From Chryseobacterium takakiae (GTDB taxonomy: Bacteria > Bacteroidota > Bacteroidia > Flavobacteriales > Weeksellaceae), in the NCBI RefSeq assembly GCF_900129385.1, contig NZ_FQVO01000002.1:124001-188000 (forward strand): a DNA stretch of 64,000 nucleotides, in the 5' to 3' direction. How positions within the stretch are numbered: the stretch's first letter is position 1; every line of letters begins with the position of its first letter. The translations under genes and the position numbers were made by a program. Below, in pieces: positions 45,974 to 54,483 of this stretch. The notes below the pieces were generated by a model that was not told where the DNA came from, made no database searches, and saw only the letters and a list, made by a program, of their open reading frames with translations.

Positions 45974-46286
45974 ATGTTCGAATTGAATGAAGGAATTTAT
46001 AAATTTTATGTTTATATCTTAACCAATAAAAGCAGAATAGTTTTATACACAGGAGTTATAGGAAATTTACATCAAAGATTATTTCAGCATGTACATAAAG
46101 TTAATCCGGATAGTTTTACTTCAAGGGTATAATGCTTGTTTCTTAAATTTATTATGAAAGCTTTGGCTGGATACAACAAGCTATTGAAAGAGAAAAAGAA
46201 ATCAAACTTTTAAAAAGGAATAAAAACTTGAATTAATAAGAACTACAAATCCTAATTTAGATTTTCTTAATTATCTTTTTGAATAA
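45974..46286 (+). pseudogene. Frameshifted GIY-YIG nuclease
   Basis: The first frame reads a GIY-YIG start (IYKFYVYILTNKSRIVLYTG, then NLHQRLFQHVHKVNPDSFTS) and stops at 46130-46132. The rest of the family lies in other frames: YNACFL, then YYESFGWIQQAIEREKEIK, then a tail ending NPNLDFLNYLFE. Three one-base changes (in GGG near 46125, near 46152, and in an A5 run near 46225) would give one ~104-residue UvrC-type single-domain nuclease. It lies between hutI and hutG inside a pair of inverted repeats. Confidence 0.75.
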
Positions 46287-46294
46287 TTGGCTGA

Positions 46295-46313
46295 GATGCT
46301 TCCAGCATGACAA
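46295..46313 (-). repeat. Right inverted repeat flanking the GIY-YIG remnant
   Basis: GATGCTTCCAGCATGACAA on the plus strand, the inverse of 45921-45939 with a single mismatch. It begins 9 bases after the reconstructed GIY-YIG stop codon. Confidence 0.65.
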
Positions 46314-46345
46314 ATACAAACCACACACAAATTAAATTATTGATA

Positions 46346-47266
46346 ATGAACAATATCTGGCATGGAAGATTAGACGGAGAAGAACTGCTTTTCCACAGAA
46401 TATTTCAGAGAGTTAAAGAGGAAAAAAACTACGATCTTATTTCAACGAAAGATTTCGTTTTACACGGATTTGCTGTGGATGAAGGTGTTCGTAGAAATAA
46501 AGGGAAAGAGGGTGCAAAAGATGCACCGGATATGATCAGGAAAAATATGGCCAATTTTCCGGTTATCCGTCCGGATTTTACCTTGCTTGATTTCGGAAAT
46601 ATAATATGTGAAGGGCAAAACCTTGAAGAAGCCCAAAACAACCTGGCGAAAAGGGTTTCCAAAGTCCTGCTCAAAAACGGCAGGTCTGTTGTTTTCGGCG
46701 GAGGACATGAAGTTACTTACGCACATTACCTTGGCGTAAAAACGGCCTTTCCGGAACAGAAAATAGGAATTATTAATATTGATGCCCACTTTGACAACCG
46801 TGAGCCTGAAAATGGAGTAGGAGCAAGTTCAGGTACGGGATTTTGGCAGATCGCGCAGGAAGGTCCTATCAGCTCTTTACACATCGGAATCCAGAGAAAT
46901 TCCAATACGCTTAAATTATTTGATACGGCCCATCAATACGGTATGAAATACATATTATCAGATGAAATCTTCTTTGAAAACCTTCCTTCGGTTTATCAGA
47001 GAATTAATGATTTGGCAGAAAGCGTAGATTATCTTTATCTCACAATCTGTATGGATGTTTTTAATGTTTCAATCGCTCCCGGAGTTTCTGCTTCTGCTTA
47101 TAACGGAATCTTTGCAGATGCGGCATTTATGCATCTTTATAAACATATTTTAAAAAGTGAAAAGTTAGTGGCATTGGACGTGGCAGAAGTCAATCCAATA
47201 TATGATATCCAGGACAGGACAGCAAGACTTGCGGCAACACTTGTTAACGAATGGTTTATGATTTAA
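46346..47266 (+). CDS. hutG: Formimidoylglutamase (arginase/ureohydrolase family)
   Basis: 306 residues from the ATG at 46346 (MNNIWHGRLDGEE); the longer frame from 46307 starts inside the inverted repeat. Mn-binding motifs of the ureohydrolase family are present: GGGHEVTYAH, NIDAHFDNR and ICMDVFN. With hutI immediately upstream (GIY-YIG remnant between), histidine degradation is the likely role: formiminoglutamate to glutamate and formamide. Confidence 0.85.
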   Translation: MNNIWHGRLDGEELLFHRIFQRVKEEKNYDLISTKDFVLHGFAVDEGVRRNKGKEGAKDAPDMIRKNMANFPVIRPDFTLLDFGNIICEGQNLEEAQNNLAKRVSKVLLKNGRSVVFGGGHEVTYAHYLGVKTAFPEQKIGIINIDAHFDNREPENGVGASSGTGFWQIAQEGPISSLHIGIQRNSNTLKLFDTAHQYGMKYILSDEIFFENLPSVYQRINDLAESVDYLYLTICMDVFNVSIAPGVSASAYNGIFADAAFMHLYKHILKSEKLVALDVAEVNPIYDIQDRTARLAATLVNEWFMI

Positions 47267-47306
47267 CATCAGTCTGATAGAAAGAATCATTATTTTATGA
47301 AAATAC

Positions 47307-47329
47307 AAGGAACATATTTTGTTCCTTTC
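47307..47329 (+). terminator. Possible terminator after hutG
   Basis: Stem AAGGAAC / GTTCCTT with a 7-base loop, but only a short T tail. Confidence 0.45.
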
Positions 47330-47384
47330 ATTACGCTTTTAAAGCAATAATAAATTCATTTTTGAATTTAAACAGAGATTATTT

Positions 47385-48674
47385 ATGGAACAATTAATTG
47401 AAAATAAACTTATCAAAGCGGATAGGGCATTTTCAGAATGGAAGAAAACTCCATTCGATCAACGGCAGAAACTCATTGCCAAAGCAGCTGAAATTTTAAA
47501 AACGAGATCTGAAGAATTCGGTACCATCATAACTTCGGAAATGAATAAACCGATTTCTCAGGCAATTGCTGAAGTAGAAAAATGTGCCTTAATGATGAAC
47601 TATTATGCAGACGCCGAAAACATTTTGCAGCCCGAAAAAATACCGTCTGAATATTCTTACTCCGAGATTCATTATGTTCCCAAGGGGGTAATTCTTGGAG
47701 TAATGCCGTGGAATTTTCCTTTCTGGCAGGTTCTGAGGTTTGCTGTTCCGGCGATTCTAGCGGGCAATACTGTTGTGCTAAAACACGCATCTATTTGCTT
47801 CGGCAGTGGAAACACGATTGAAAAAGTGCTTCTGGAAGCAGGTTTTCCGGAAGGCGTTTTCCAGAATCTTGAAATAGGACATAAAGATGTAAAAGAAGTT
47901 CTTGAACATAAAATCATCTCAGGTGTAAGTCTTACAGGAAGTGAAAAAGCAGGCGCCGAAGTGGCCTCCATTGCAGGACAAAATATTAAAAAATCTCTGC
48001 TTGAATTAGGCGGCAGCGATGCGTTTATCATTTTGGATGACGCTGATCTGGATGAAGCAGCGAAGGTAGGTGCTTTAGCAAGACTTCAGAATTGCGGACA
48101 AACATGTGTAGCGGCAAAAAGATTTATCATTGACGAAAAAATAGAAGATGCTTTTCTTCCGAAATTCATCGAAGAATATAAAAAATACGTTCCTGCCGAT
48201 CCTATGGATAAAGAAACGAAAATTGCAGGAATGGCAAGGCCGGATTTAGCAGATGATTTAGAGAAACAATTCAGAAAAGCATTGGAAAACGGTGCTGAAA
48301 TTATCCTTCCGCTGGAAAGAATTTCTGATAATGAATTTAAACCGGGTCTCATCAGAGTAAAAAAAGGCAATCCTATTCTTCAGGAAGAACTCTTCGGACC
48401 ACTGGGAATGGTAATGACGGCTAAAAATGATGAAGAAGCATTGCAATTGGCCAATGATATTCCTTTCGGACTTTCCAATTCGGTGTGGACAAATGATAAA
48501 AGCCGACAAGTGTTTTTTATTGAAAACCTGGAATCCGGAACGGTAAACATCAACAGAATGACAAGCTCTGATCCGCGTTTTCCTTTTGGAGGAACAAAGA
48601 CATCGGGATATGGGACCGAGCTTTCATTATTGGCTCTAAAAGAGTTTGTAACTGCAAAAACAATTTTAGGTTAG
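47385..48674 (+). CDS. Aldehyde dehydrogenase, succinate-semialdehyde type
   Basis: 429 residues of the ALDH superfamily: MPWNFPFWQVLRFAVPAILAG in the cofactor site (segment), ELGGSDAFIILDDADLD with the general base, the catalytic Cys in NCGQTCVAAKRF, and EELFGPLGMV. The short length (about 430-455 rather than ~490) and sequence fit the YneI/Sad-type succinate-semialdehyde dehydrogenases. It would oxidise succinate semialdehyde to succinate with NAD(P). It may stand alone; a weak hairpin separates it from hutG. Confidence 0.85.
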   Translation: MEQLIENKLIKADRAFSEWKKTPFDQRQKLIAKAAEILKTRSEEFGTIITSEMNKPISQAIAEVEKCALMMNYYADAENILQPEKIPSEYSYSEIHYVPKGVILGVMPWNFPFWQVLRFAVPAILAGNTVVLKHASICFGSGNTIEKVLLEAGFPEGVFQNLEIGHKDVKEVLEHKIISGVSLTGSEKAGAEVASIAGQNIKKSLLELGGSDAFIILDDADLDEAAKVGALARLQNCGQTCVAAKRFIIDEKIEDAFLPKFIEEYKKYVPADPMDKETKIAGMARPDLADDLEKQFRKALENGAEIILPLERISDNEFKPGLIRVKKGNPILQEELFGPLGMVMTAKNDEEALQLANDIPFGLSNSVWTNDKSRQVFFIENLESGTVNINRMTSSDPRFPFGGTKTSGYGTELSLLALKEFVTAKTILG

Positions 48675-48676
48675 GC

Positions 48677-48710
48677 TTGCCAACAATTAACCTGAAATTT
48701 ATTAGCTTTG
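48677..48710 (+). promoter_or_regulatory. -33/-7 promoter for the thioredoxin-like gene
   Basis: TTG at 48677-48679 and TAGCTTTG at 48703-48710 with a 23-base spacer, 17 bases before the ATG. Confidence 0.6.
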
Positions 48711-48727
48711 AAGAAAAGTAATAATCT

Positions 48728-49294
48728 ATGAAAAAACTTAGTATTCTTATAGGAATATTATTCTTACAAAATGTATTAGCTCAGGAGGAAAAGTGTGGTT
48801 TGCAAAAATCAGAATTTAATATCTATAAGGTTAATGCTGAAGATGTAAAATGCCTGGCAAAAAATTCGGATAAAAAGAATACTATTTTTTTTACATTTGC
48901 GCGCTGGTGCGAGCCTTGTCTCTATCATCTTCCCAACTTTAAGAAAATAGAGGAATATTATAGTGTTGATTCTTATGTGCTGTTAATGGATGATGAAGGC
49001 AGCAAAATGACAAAATCAGCAGTTGATTATATTTTGGAAGGACATCCCAATGCAAAAATTGTAATTCTCAAAGACAAAGAAAAAAGGAATGGAAGGAAGT
49101 ATAAGGATTTCCTTAAAGAAATTACTCCAAGCCAATTTGAATTGGTGACGGATATGTCAAAGTATATTGTTTTAAATAAATCAGGAGAAGTACAGTTGGT
49201 AACTTCCTGGAAGGATAATAAAGAATATCCTGAGTGGAAAGACGATAGTTCTACCATCAAAAGAATTGTTCTACCATTATTAGAAAAGAAATAA
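48728..49294 (+). CDS. Exported thioredoxin-like protein
   Basis: 188 residues with a signal peptide (ends near QNVLAQ) and a thioredoxin-like fold whose active site is intact, TFARWCEPCLYHLPNFKK (WCxPC at about residue 61). Further typical strands are SYVLLMDDEG and KYIVLNKSGEVQLV. It probably works in the periplasm as a thiol-disulfide reductase. Compare the 27064-28611 lipoprotein, which has lost both Cys. Confidence 0.8.
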   Translation: MKKLSILIGILFLQNVLAQEEKCGLQKSEFNIYKVNAEDVKCLAKNSDKKNTIFFTFARWCEPCLYHLPNFKKIEEYYSVDSYVLLMDDEGSKMTKSAVDYILEGHPNAKIVILKDKEKRNGRKYKDFLKEITPSQFELVTDMSKYIVLNKSGEVQLVTSWKDNKEYPEWKDDSSTIKRIVLPLLEKK

Positions 49295-49295
49295 A

Positions 49296-49321
49296 AAACT
49301 CCCGACTGAATCGGGAGTTTT
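49296..49321. terminator. Bidirectional terminator between the thioredoxin-like gene and pyk
   Basis: Perfect 10-base stem AAACTCCCGA / TCGGGAGTTT with loop CTGAA between two convergent genes. Confidence 0.9.
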
Positions 49322-49343
49322 GCTTTATGATAAAACCGTTTGA

Positions 49344-50789
49344 CTAAACGGTGGTTAATCTCAATGTATTTGTTTTTCCGCCTTCGTAGGATGGAGTAGC
49401 ATTGATGTTGATTACGAAATCTCCGGCCTCAATATATCCGTAATTGTGGGTAAGCATATTTACCTGAATAATCGTTTCATCAGTAGATTTCTTCATATCA
49501 TAATAATAGGCATGAACTCCCCACAGAAGATTCAGCATTGTAATTACTCTTTTGTTACCGCTGTATACGATGATATGGGAATTTGGTCTGTGTGCGGAAA
49601 GCTGAAATGCCGTATATCCTGAACTCGTTAGTGTAACGATAGCAGAAACATTCGTTGTTTTTGCAATTCTTACCGCTGCCAAACAAACTCTGTTGGTGAT
49701 GAATCTTTCATCAATACAGTTGAAATCTTTTTCTATCGGCTCATTTTTGTGCTGGTAAAAGTGAGTCGTTTCAATATTTTTTACAATTTTGGTCATGTTT
49801 TCCACCACCTGTACCGGATATCTTCCTACGGAGGTTTCTCCTGAAAGCATTACCGCATCGGCACCGTCCAATACAGAGTTGGCAACGTCGTTTACCTCCG
49901 CTCTTGTTGGGGTAAGGCTGTTGATCATGGTTTCCATCATCTGCGTGGCAATAATAACCGGCTTGGAATAGAACCTTGCTTTTTCTACAAGCGTTTTCTG
50001 GATTGCCGGAACCTCTTCCATCGGAACTTCAACTCCTAAATCTCCACGGGCAACCATTAAGCCGTCGCATTCCAATAAAATTTCGTCGATGTTTTTAACC
50101 CCTTCCGGTTTCTCAATTTTAGCAATGATCGGCGTTTTGAATTTTCCGTTCGGGTGTTTTGATATAAGTTCTTTCAAATCAATAATATCCTGAGCGTGAC
50201 GCACGAAAGAAAGCGCGATCCAGTCAACCTCCTGATCCAGCATGAAATTAGCATCCTGAATATCTTTTTCCGTTAATGCCGGAAGAGAAACGTTGGTATT
50301 CGGAAGGTTAACTCCTTTTTTAGAGCTTAGCGGTCCACCCTGAATTGTTTTAGCTTTCACCGTATCAATAAGGTTGGTTTCCGTAACTTCCAACACCAGT
50401 TTACCGTCATCAATAAGGATTCTTTCACCAACTTTTACATCCTGAGGAAATTGCTGGTAGGTCATATAAACTTTTGTGGAATCTCCTTCAATCTTTTCAT
50501 TAGTGAAAGTAAGAATGTCCCCTGGATTAAGGTAAGAGCCTTCCTTTACAACCCCAACTCTCAGTTTCGGGCCCTGAAGGTCTCCTAAAATACCAACAGA
50601 GTAGCCATATTCTTTGTTAAGCGCTCTGATGATTTCAATATTTGAACGAACTAAGTCGTAATCTGCGTGTGAAAAATTGATTCTGAAAATGTCAACACCT
50701 GCTTTCATTAACCCTAACATTACTTCCTTCGACGATGAAGCCGGACCAAGTGTTGCGATAATTTTTGTCTTCTTTAAATACTTATTCAT
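49344..50789 (-). CDS. pyk: Pyruvate kinase
   Basis: 481 residues with the full pyruvate kinase fold: TKIIATLGPASSSKE start, FRINFSHADY, the active-site Lys in IIAKIEKPEGV and MVARGDLGVEVPMEEVP, and the C-terminal allosteric domain. It makes ATP and pyruvate from phosphoenolpyruvate. Its start overlaps the upstream IPExxxVDY gene by 8 bases. Confidence 0.97.
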   Translation of the reverse strand: MNKYLKKTKIIATLGPASSSKEVMLGLMKAGVDIFRINFSHADYDLVRSNIEIIRALNKEYGYSVGILGDLQGPKLRVGVVKEGSYLNPGDILTFTNEKIEGDSTKVYMTYQQFPQDVKVGERILIDDGKLVLEVTETNLIDTVKAKTIQGGPLSSKKGVNLPNTNVSLPALTEKDIQDANFMLDQEVDWIALSFVRHAQDIIDLKELISKHPNGKFKTPIIAKIEKPEGVKNIDEILLECDGLMVARGDLGVEVPMEEVPAIQKTLVEKARFYSKPVIIATQMMETMINSLTPTRAEVNDVANSVLDGADAVMLSGETSVGRYPVQVVENMTKIVKNIETTHFYQHKNEPIEKDFNCIDERFITNRVCLAAVRIAKTTNVSAIVTLTSSGYTAFQLSAHRPNSHIIVYSGNKRVITMLNLLWGVHAYYYDMKKSTDETIIQVNMLTHNYGYIEAGDFVININATPSYEGGKTNTLRLTTV

Positions 50790-51255
50790 AATACTGGATA
50801 ATTTGATAAAGTTCTTCTTCAGAACCTAGTGTATAATCTTGAATGGGAAATACAAGATTTTCAGGGAGCAAAATTACGGAAAAATCAGGAAACTGTTCCG
50901 AACTATGCAAAATATATTGTACTTCTACCTGATTATTTAATAAAAATTTAATATTTTCTTCTCCTGTAAAGAGCTCGGTCTGTAATTTTTTTTGTTTACT
51001 TTCCGAAGATCGGTTGGAGATGAAAGTGAAGCATGTTTTTGTAAACTTGTGATATGCTTCAAATCTTGGAAAAAAGTAATCATAATAAAATCCGTGATAG
51101 ATGAGGTCATCAATCCGTTTAAAATTAAGATCGTTCTTTTGATTTACGGTAAAGAAAAACTCATGATCGGGTACATTTTTGGCTAATCTTACCAGTCCTA
51201 TGGTAACATCTTCAAATTCTGTTTCGTCTAGATCATAAAGCTTTTGAATTTCCAA
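50782..51255 (-). CDS. IPExxxVDY family protein
   Basis: 157 residues: LYDLDETEFEDVTIGLVRLA at the start, then NVPDHEFFFTVNQKNDL and HGFYYDYFFPRFEAYHK. It matches the family that sits between rnc and pyk in Bacteroidota and takes its name from a conserved motif. Function unknown. It overlaps rnc upstream by 23 bases and pyk downstream by 8, so all three are read together. Confidence 0.85.
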   Translation of the reverse strand: MEIQKLYDLDETEFEDVTIGLVRLAKNVPDHEFFFTVNQKNDLNFKRIDDLIYHGFYYDYFFPRFEAYHKFTKTCFTFISNRSSESKQKKLQTELFTGEENIKFLLNNQVEVQYILHSSEQFPDFSVILLPENLVFPIQDYTLGSEEELYQIIQYYE

Positions 51256-51994
51256 GTATGTTTTCTTTTTTGTTTAAAATATAAAATGCTCTTTGTGCTG
51301 CTTTCTCTTCCGCCTTTTTCTTGGAGGTTTCCGTAGCGTTGGCGATTTTTTCTTCTCCCAGCCACACGTGGCAGCGAAATACAATCGACTTGTTCACCTG
51401 TATCTCTTCACAGGTTTCGTACTTTATATTTAATTTTTTCTTTTGGCTCCATTCGAGCAGAAGGCCTTTATAGCTTACAATTTTATTTTCAAGCTTATTC
51501 ATTTCAGTAGGCGTAAGGAGCCTTTCCAAAATAATTTTCCGGCATATTTCATACTGAAAATCCAGGTAAACGGCACCAATAAGGGCCTCAAATAAATTTC
51601 CGGAAATGTTTTCCCCTAATGCTACAGAAGCCTGTTTTTGCAAAAGGTCGGTAAGTTTTAGGTCTTCTCCTAATTTATTAAGATTTTTCCTATTCACAAT
51701 CTTGGATTTCATTTGGGTCAGGTAGCCTTCATTAGCCTGAGGATACGTCTGAAACAAGTGGCATGAAATGATTGTGCCCAAAACAGAGTCTCCTAAAAAT
51801 TCTAGCCTTTCATAATTGCTGTCTTTATTCTTAGAAGAGTTTTTCAAAGAAAAAGCTTCACGGTAGAGCGCAACATTTTGCACCTCAGTACCCAGAATTT
51901 TATTTAATTCGATACTGAGAAAATAATCTCTCTCCGTTAATTTTCTTTTTCTTTTTTTGAGAAGGAATTTAGAAAAGTATTTCTGTAACTCCAT
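51233..51994 (-). CDS. rnc: Ribonuclease III
   Basis: 253 residues with the RNase III signature YERLEFLGDSVLGTII, the second acidic cluster ENISGNLFEALIGAVYLD and a C-terminal double-stranded RNA-binding domain (YKGLLLEWSQKKKLNIKYE ... KKKAEEKAAQRAFYIL). It processes rRNA and other structured RNA. Directly downstream of fabF with a 9-base gap. Confidence 0.96.
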   Translation of the reverse strand: MELQKYFSKFLLKKRKRKLTERDYFLSIELNKILGTEVQNVALYREAFSLKNSSKNKDSNYERLEFLGDSVLGTIISCHLFQTYPQANEGYLTQMKSKIVNRKNLNKLGEDLKLTDLLQKQASVALGENISGNLFEALIGAVYLDFQYEICRKIILERLLTPTEMNKLENKIVSYKGLLLEWSQKKKLNIKYETCEEIQVNKSIVFRCHVWLGEEKIANATETSKKKAEEKAAQRAFYILNKKENILGNSKAL

Positions 51995-52003
51995 TCAGTA
52001 AAT

Positions 52004-53248
52004 TTAGATTTTCTTAAACAGAACGCAGGCGTTGTGCCCACCAAATCCAAAAGTATTGCTCATGGCTACTTTTACGTCTTTCTTCGCAGCTTCGTTGAAT
52101 GTGAAATTCAGCCTGCTGTCGATATTTTCATCATCCGTAAAATGGTTGATGGTAGGAGGAACAATACCATGAATAATCGTTCCTAACGCAGCAATCGCTT
52201 CAATAACTCCTGCAGCACCCAACAGGTGGCCGGTCATTGATTTTGTAGAATTAATCTGAATGTCGAAAGCATGCTCTCCCAGTAATTTTGAAATAGCGTT
52301 GGATTCTGCGATGTCTCCTAATGGAGTAGAAGTACCGTGCATATTGATATGATCTACTTCATCAGCAGTTAGCCCTGCATCTTCCAGGCAGTTTTTCATT
52401 ACGAGATAAGCGCCTAAACCTTCAGGATGCGGTGCGGTCATGTGGTGTGCATCTGCACTCAGACCTCCGCCTTTTAATTCTGCATAAATTGTTGCACCAC
52501 GTTTTACAGCGTGCTCATATTCTTCAAGAATGATACATCCTGCACCTTCACCCAGTACAAATCCGTCTCTGTCTTTGTCAAAAGGCCTTGAAGCGGTTTT
52601 AGGATCATCGTTTCTTGTAGATAATGCCATCATTGCATTGAATCCGCCGACGCCGCTTGCGGTAACGGCTGCTTCGGAGCCACCACAAACAATCACGTCT
52701 GCTTTACCAAGCTGGATCAGCATTTTGGAATCAATTAAAGCATTGGCCGATGAGGCGCACGCAGAGACCGTAGTATAATTGGGACCGTGGAAACCATATT
52801 CTATAGAGATATGCCCTGGTGTGATATCTGCGATCATTTTAGGAATAAAGAAAGGGTTGAATCTCGGAATTTCCGTATTGGCCCATCCTAAAACTTCGGT
52901 TTCAAAGGTTTCCAGACCTCCGATTCCGGAGCCCCAGATCACGCCGACTCTGTTTTTGTCTACGCTGTCTTCAATAATTCTTGAATGTTGTACTGCTTCT
53001 CTCGCAGCTACCAGCCCGAGTTGTGTATTTCTATCCATTTTCTTAGCTTCTTTCTTATCGAAATATTGCAGCGGATCGAAATTTTTTACTTCGCAGGCGA
53101 ATTTTGTTTTAAAGTTTGTGGCATCAAAAAGAGTAATCGGAGCGGCACCGCTCTCACCTTTCACAAGATTTTCCCAGTATTCTTTTGCATTATTTCCAAT
53201 CGGTGTTATTGCTCCAAAACCGGTTACAACTACTCTTTTTAATTCCAT
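52004..53248 (-). CDS. fabF: 3-oxoacyl-[acyl-carrier-protein] synthase II
   Basis: 414 residues, thiolase fold, with the catalytic Cys in TTVSACASSANALID, His residues in NMHGTSTPLGD and KSMTGHLLGAAG, and the end NTFGFGGHNACVLF. Condensing enzyme of fatty-acid elongation. Second gene of acpP-fabF-rnc. Confidence 0.97.
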   Translation of the reverse strand: MELKRVVVTGFGAITPIGNNAKEYWENLVKGESGAAPITLFDATNFKTKFACEVKNFDPLQYFDKKEAKKMDRNTQLGLVAAREAVQHSRIIEDSVDKNRVGVIWGSGIGGLETFETEVLGWANTEIPRFNPFFIPKMIADITPGHISIEYGFHGPNYTTVSACASSANALIDSKMLIQLGKADVIVCGGSEAAVTASGVGGFNAMMALSTRNDDPKTASRPFDKDRDGFVLGEGAGCIILEEYEHAVKRGATIYAELKGGGLSADAHHMTAPHPEGLGAYLVMKNCLEDAGLTADEVDHINMHGTSTPLGDIAESNAISKLLGEHAFDIQINSTKSMTGHLLGAAGVIEAIAALGTIIHGIVPPTINHFTDDENIDSRLNFTFNEAAKKDVKVAMSNTFGFGGHNACVLFKKI

Positions 53249-53283
53249 AAACTTAGTTTAATTTTCTTTTTTGTTGAAGAATA

Positions 53284-53523
53284 TTATTTATTTACTACTT
53301 CTTCGATATAAGCGATAGCGTGTCCTACAGTAGTAATTTTTTCAGCCTGATCATCAGGGATCTGAATGTTGAATTCTTTTTCAAACTCCATGATTAATTC
53401 AACGGTATCCAATGAATCAGCTCCTAAATCGTTTGTGAAGCTAGCTTCAGGAGTTACTTCTGTTTCTTCAACGTCAAGCTTATCAGCGATGATAGCTTTT
53501 ACTCTTGATGCAATGTCTGACAT
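53284..53523 (-). CDS. acpP: Acyl carrier protein
   Basis: 79 residues, acidic and helical, with the phosphopantetheine serine in [12 protein letters not shown]. It carries acyl chains in fatty-acid synthesis and heads the acpP-fabF-rnc-IPExxxVDY-pyk cluster. Confidence 0.97.
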   Translation of the reverse strand: MSDIASRVKAIIADKLDVEETEVTPEASFTNDLGADSLDTVELIMEFEKEFNIQIPDDQAEKITTVGHAIAYIEEVVNK

Positions 53524-53554
53524 AGTAAATTTTTTTTTTAATTGTTAGATGGTG

Positions 53555-53562
53555 CAAATATA
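53555..53562 (-). promoter_or_regulatory. -7 promoter element for acpP
   Basis: Minus-strand TATATTTG followed by C, 31 bases before the acpP start codon. Confidence 0.65.
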
Positions 53563-53782
53563 TAAAATTCTTTACGATAAAACATTTTTTTCGTGCTTTT
53601 TGTGGTGTATAGGGATGTATTTTGTTGTGTTCCGGGTTAGTCTTTTAGTTTTCAGGGGTTTATATTTTGTTGTCTCGTGATCTTGTTTAAGTGTAAAAAA
53701 TTGATATTTTTTGGATAATAAATTTGACGGGAATTTTGAATTGTTATGCGGTTCGTTTTTAAAATGTACAGCAGATTATCAT

Positions 53783-53790
53783 TAGTTTTG
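53783..53790 (+). promoter_or_regulatory. -7 promoter element for the nuclease gene
   Basis: TAGTTTTG followed by C, 18 bases before the ATG at 53809. It excludes the upstream ATG at 53746 as the start. Confidence 0.55.
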
Positions 53791-53808
53791 CACCTTACTT
53801 TACATGAA

Positions 53809-54284
53809 ATGAGAAAAATTATTTACGGGATATTCATATTCGCGGCGGCATCAGTATCAGCGCAGGTCAAAGGAAAGATCATCAAAATAAAAGACGGCGA
53901 TACGGTGGTGGTTTTACTGGCCGACAAATCCCAACAGACATTACGGCTTGCGGAAGTCGACTGCCCCGAAAACGGACAGGCCTTCGGAAGCAATGCCAGA
54001 CAATTTACAGCCAATCAGGTATTTGGAAAGACGGTTGTTTTTTATAAAATAGGGAAGGACCGCTATGGAAGAGGAGTTGCCGGGATTTTTATGATGGTGA
54101 TAAATATTTGTCAAAGGAAATTGTGAAAGCCGGATTCGGATGGTGGTATTTTAAAGCTTCCAAAAATACGGAGCTGCAAAAACTTCAGGACGAAGCAAAA
54201 CAGAAAAAGCTGGGTTTGTGGAGTGATACAAAAGCTATTTCACCCTGGGAATTCAGAAAAATTAAAAAGAATAAAGCAAAATAA
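53809..54284 (+). pseudogene. Thermonuclease (SNase family), frameshifted
   Basis: Signal peptide (MRKIIYGIFIFAAASVSAQ) and an OB-fold SNase domain: IIKIKDGDTVVVLLADK, LRLAEVDCPENGQAFG, FYKIGKDRYGRGVAGIF. The frame then breaks at GATTTTTATG (about 54088-54097). With one extra T the protein goes on as YDGDKYLSKEIVKAGFGWWY and KKLGLWSDTKAISPWEFRK to a stop at 54282-54284, about 158 residues. As written, translation ends at 54126. Key residues Asp, Glu and Arg of the SNase active site fall in the intact part. It may be active only if the shift is not real. Confidence 0.8.
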
Positions 54285-54286
54285 GA

Positions 54287-54411
54287 ATGAGACTGTTTCA
54301 AATCCAAATCATTGGATTTGTCATTCTGAGGCACGAAGAATCTGTTAGAAATTAAATCTTTAGATTCTTCATTTCATTGCACTCAAGAATGACACTTTGA
54401 AACAGTCTCAT
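54287..54411. repeat. 125-base palindromic element (MITE-like)
   Basis: Ends are a perfect 16-base inverted repeat, ATGAGACTGTTTCAAA (54287-54302) and its complement (54396-54411). Inside, GTCATTCTGAGG...GAAGAATCT on the left is answered by AGATTCTTC...GAATGAC on the right, so nearly the whole element can fold into one hairpin. It starts 2 bases after the nuclease stop codon and codes for nothing. Its core words recur at 4133-4215. Confidence 0.75.
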
Positions 54412-54483
54412 CAGGTTGATAAAATCGTCCCCTCTTATATAAGGATATAGAGTGGTGATAGATTGTATTTCAGAGGACAGCGA

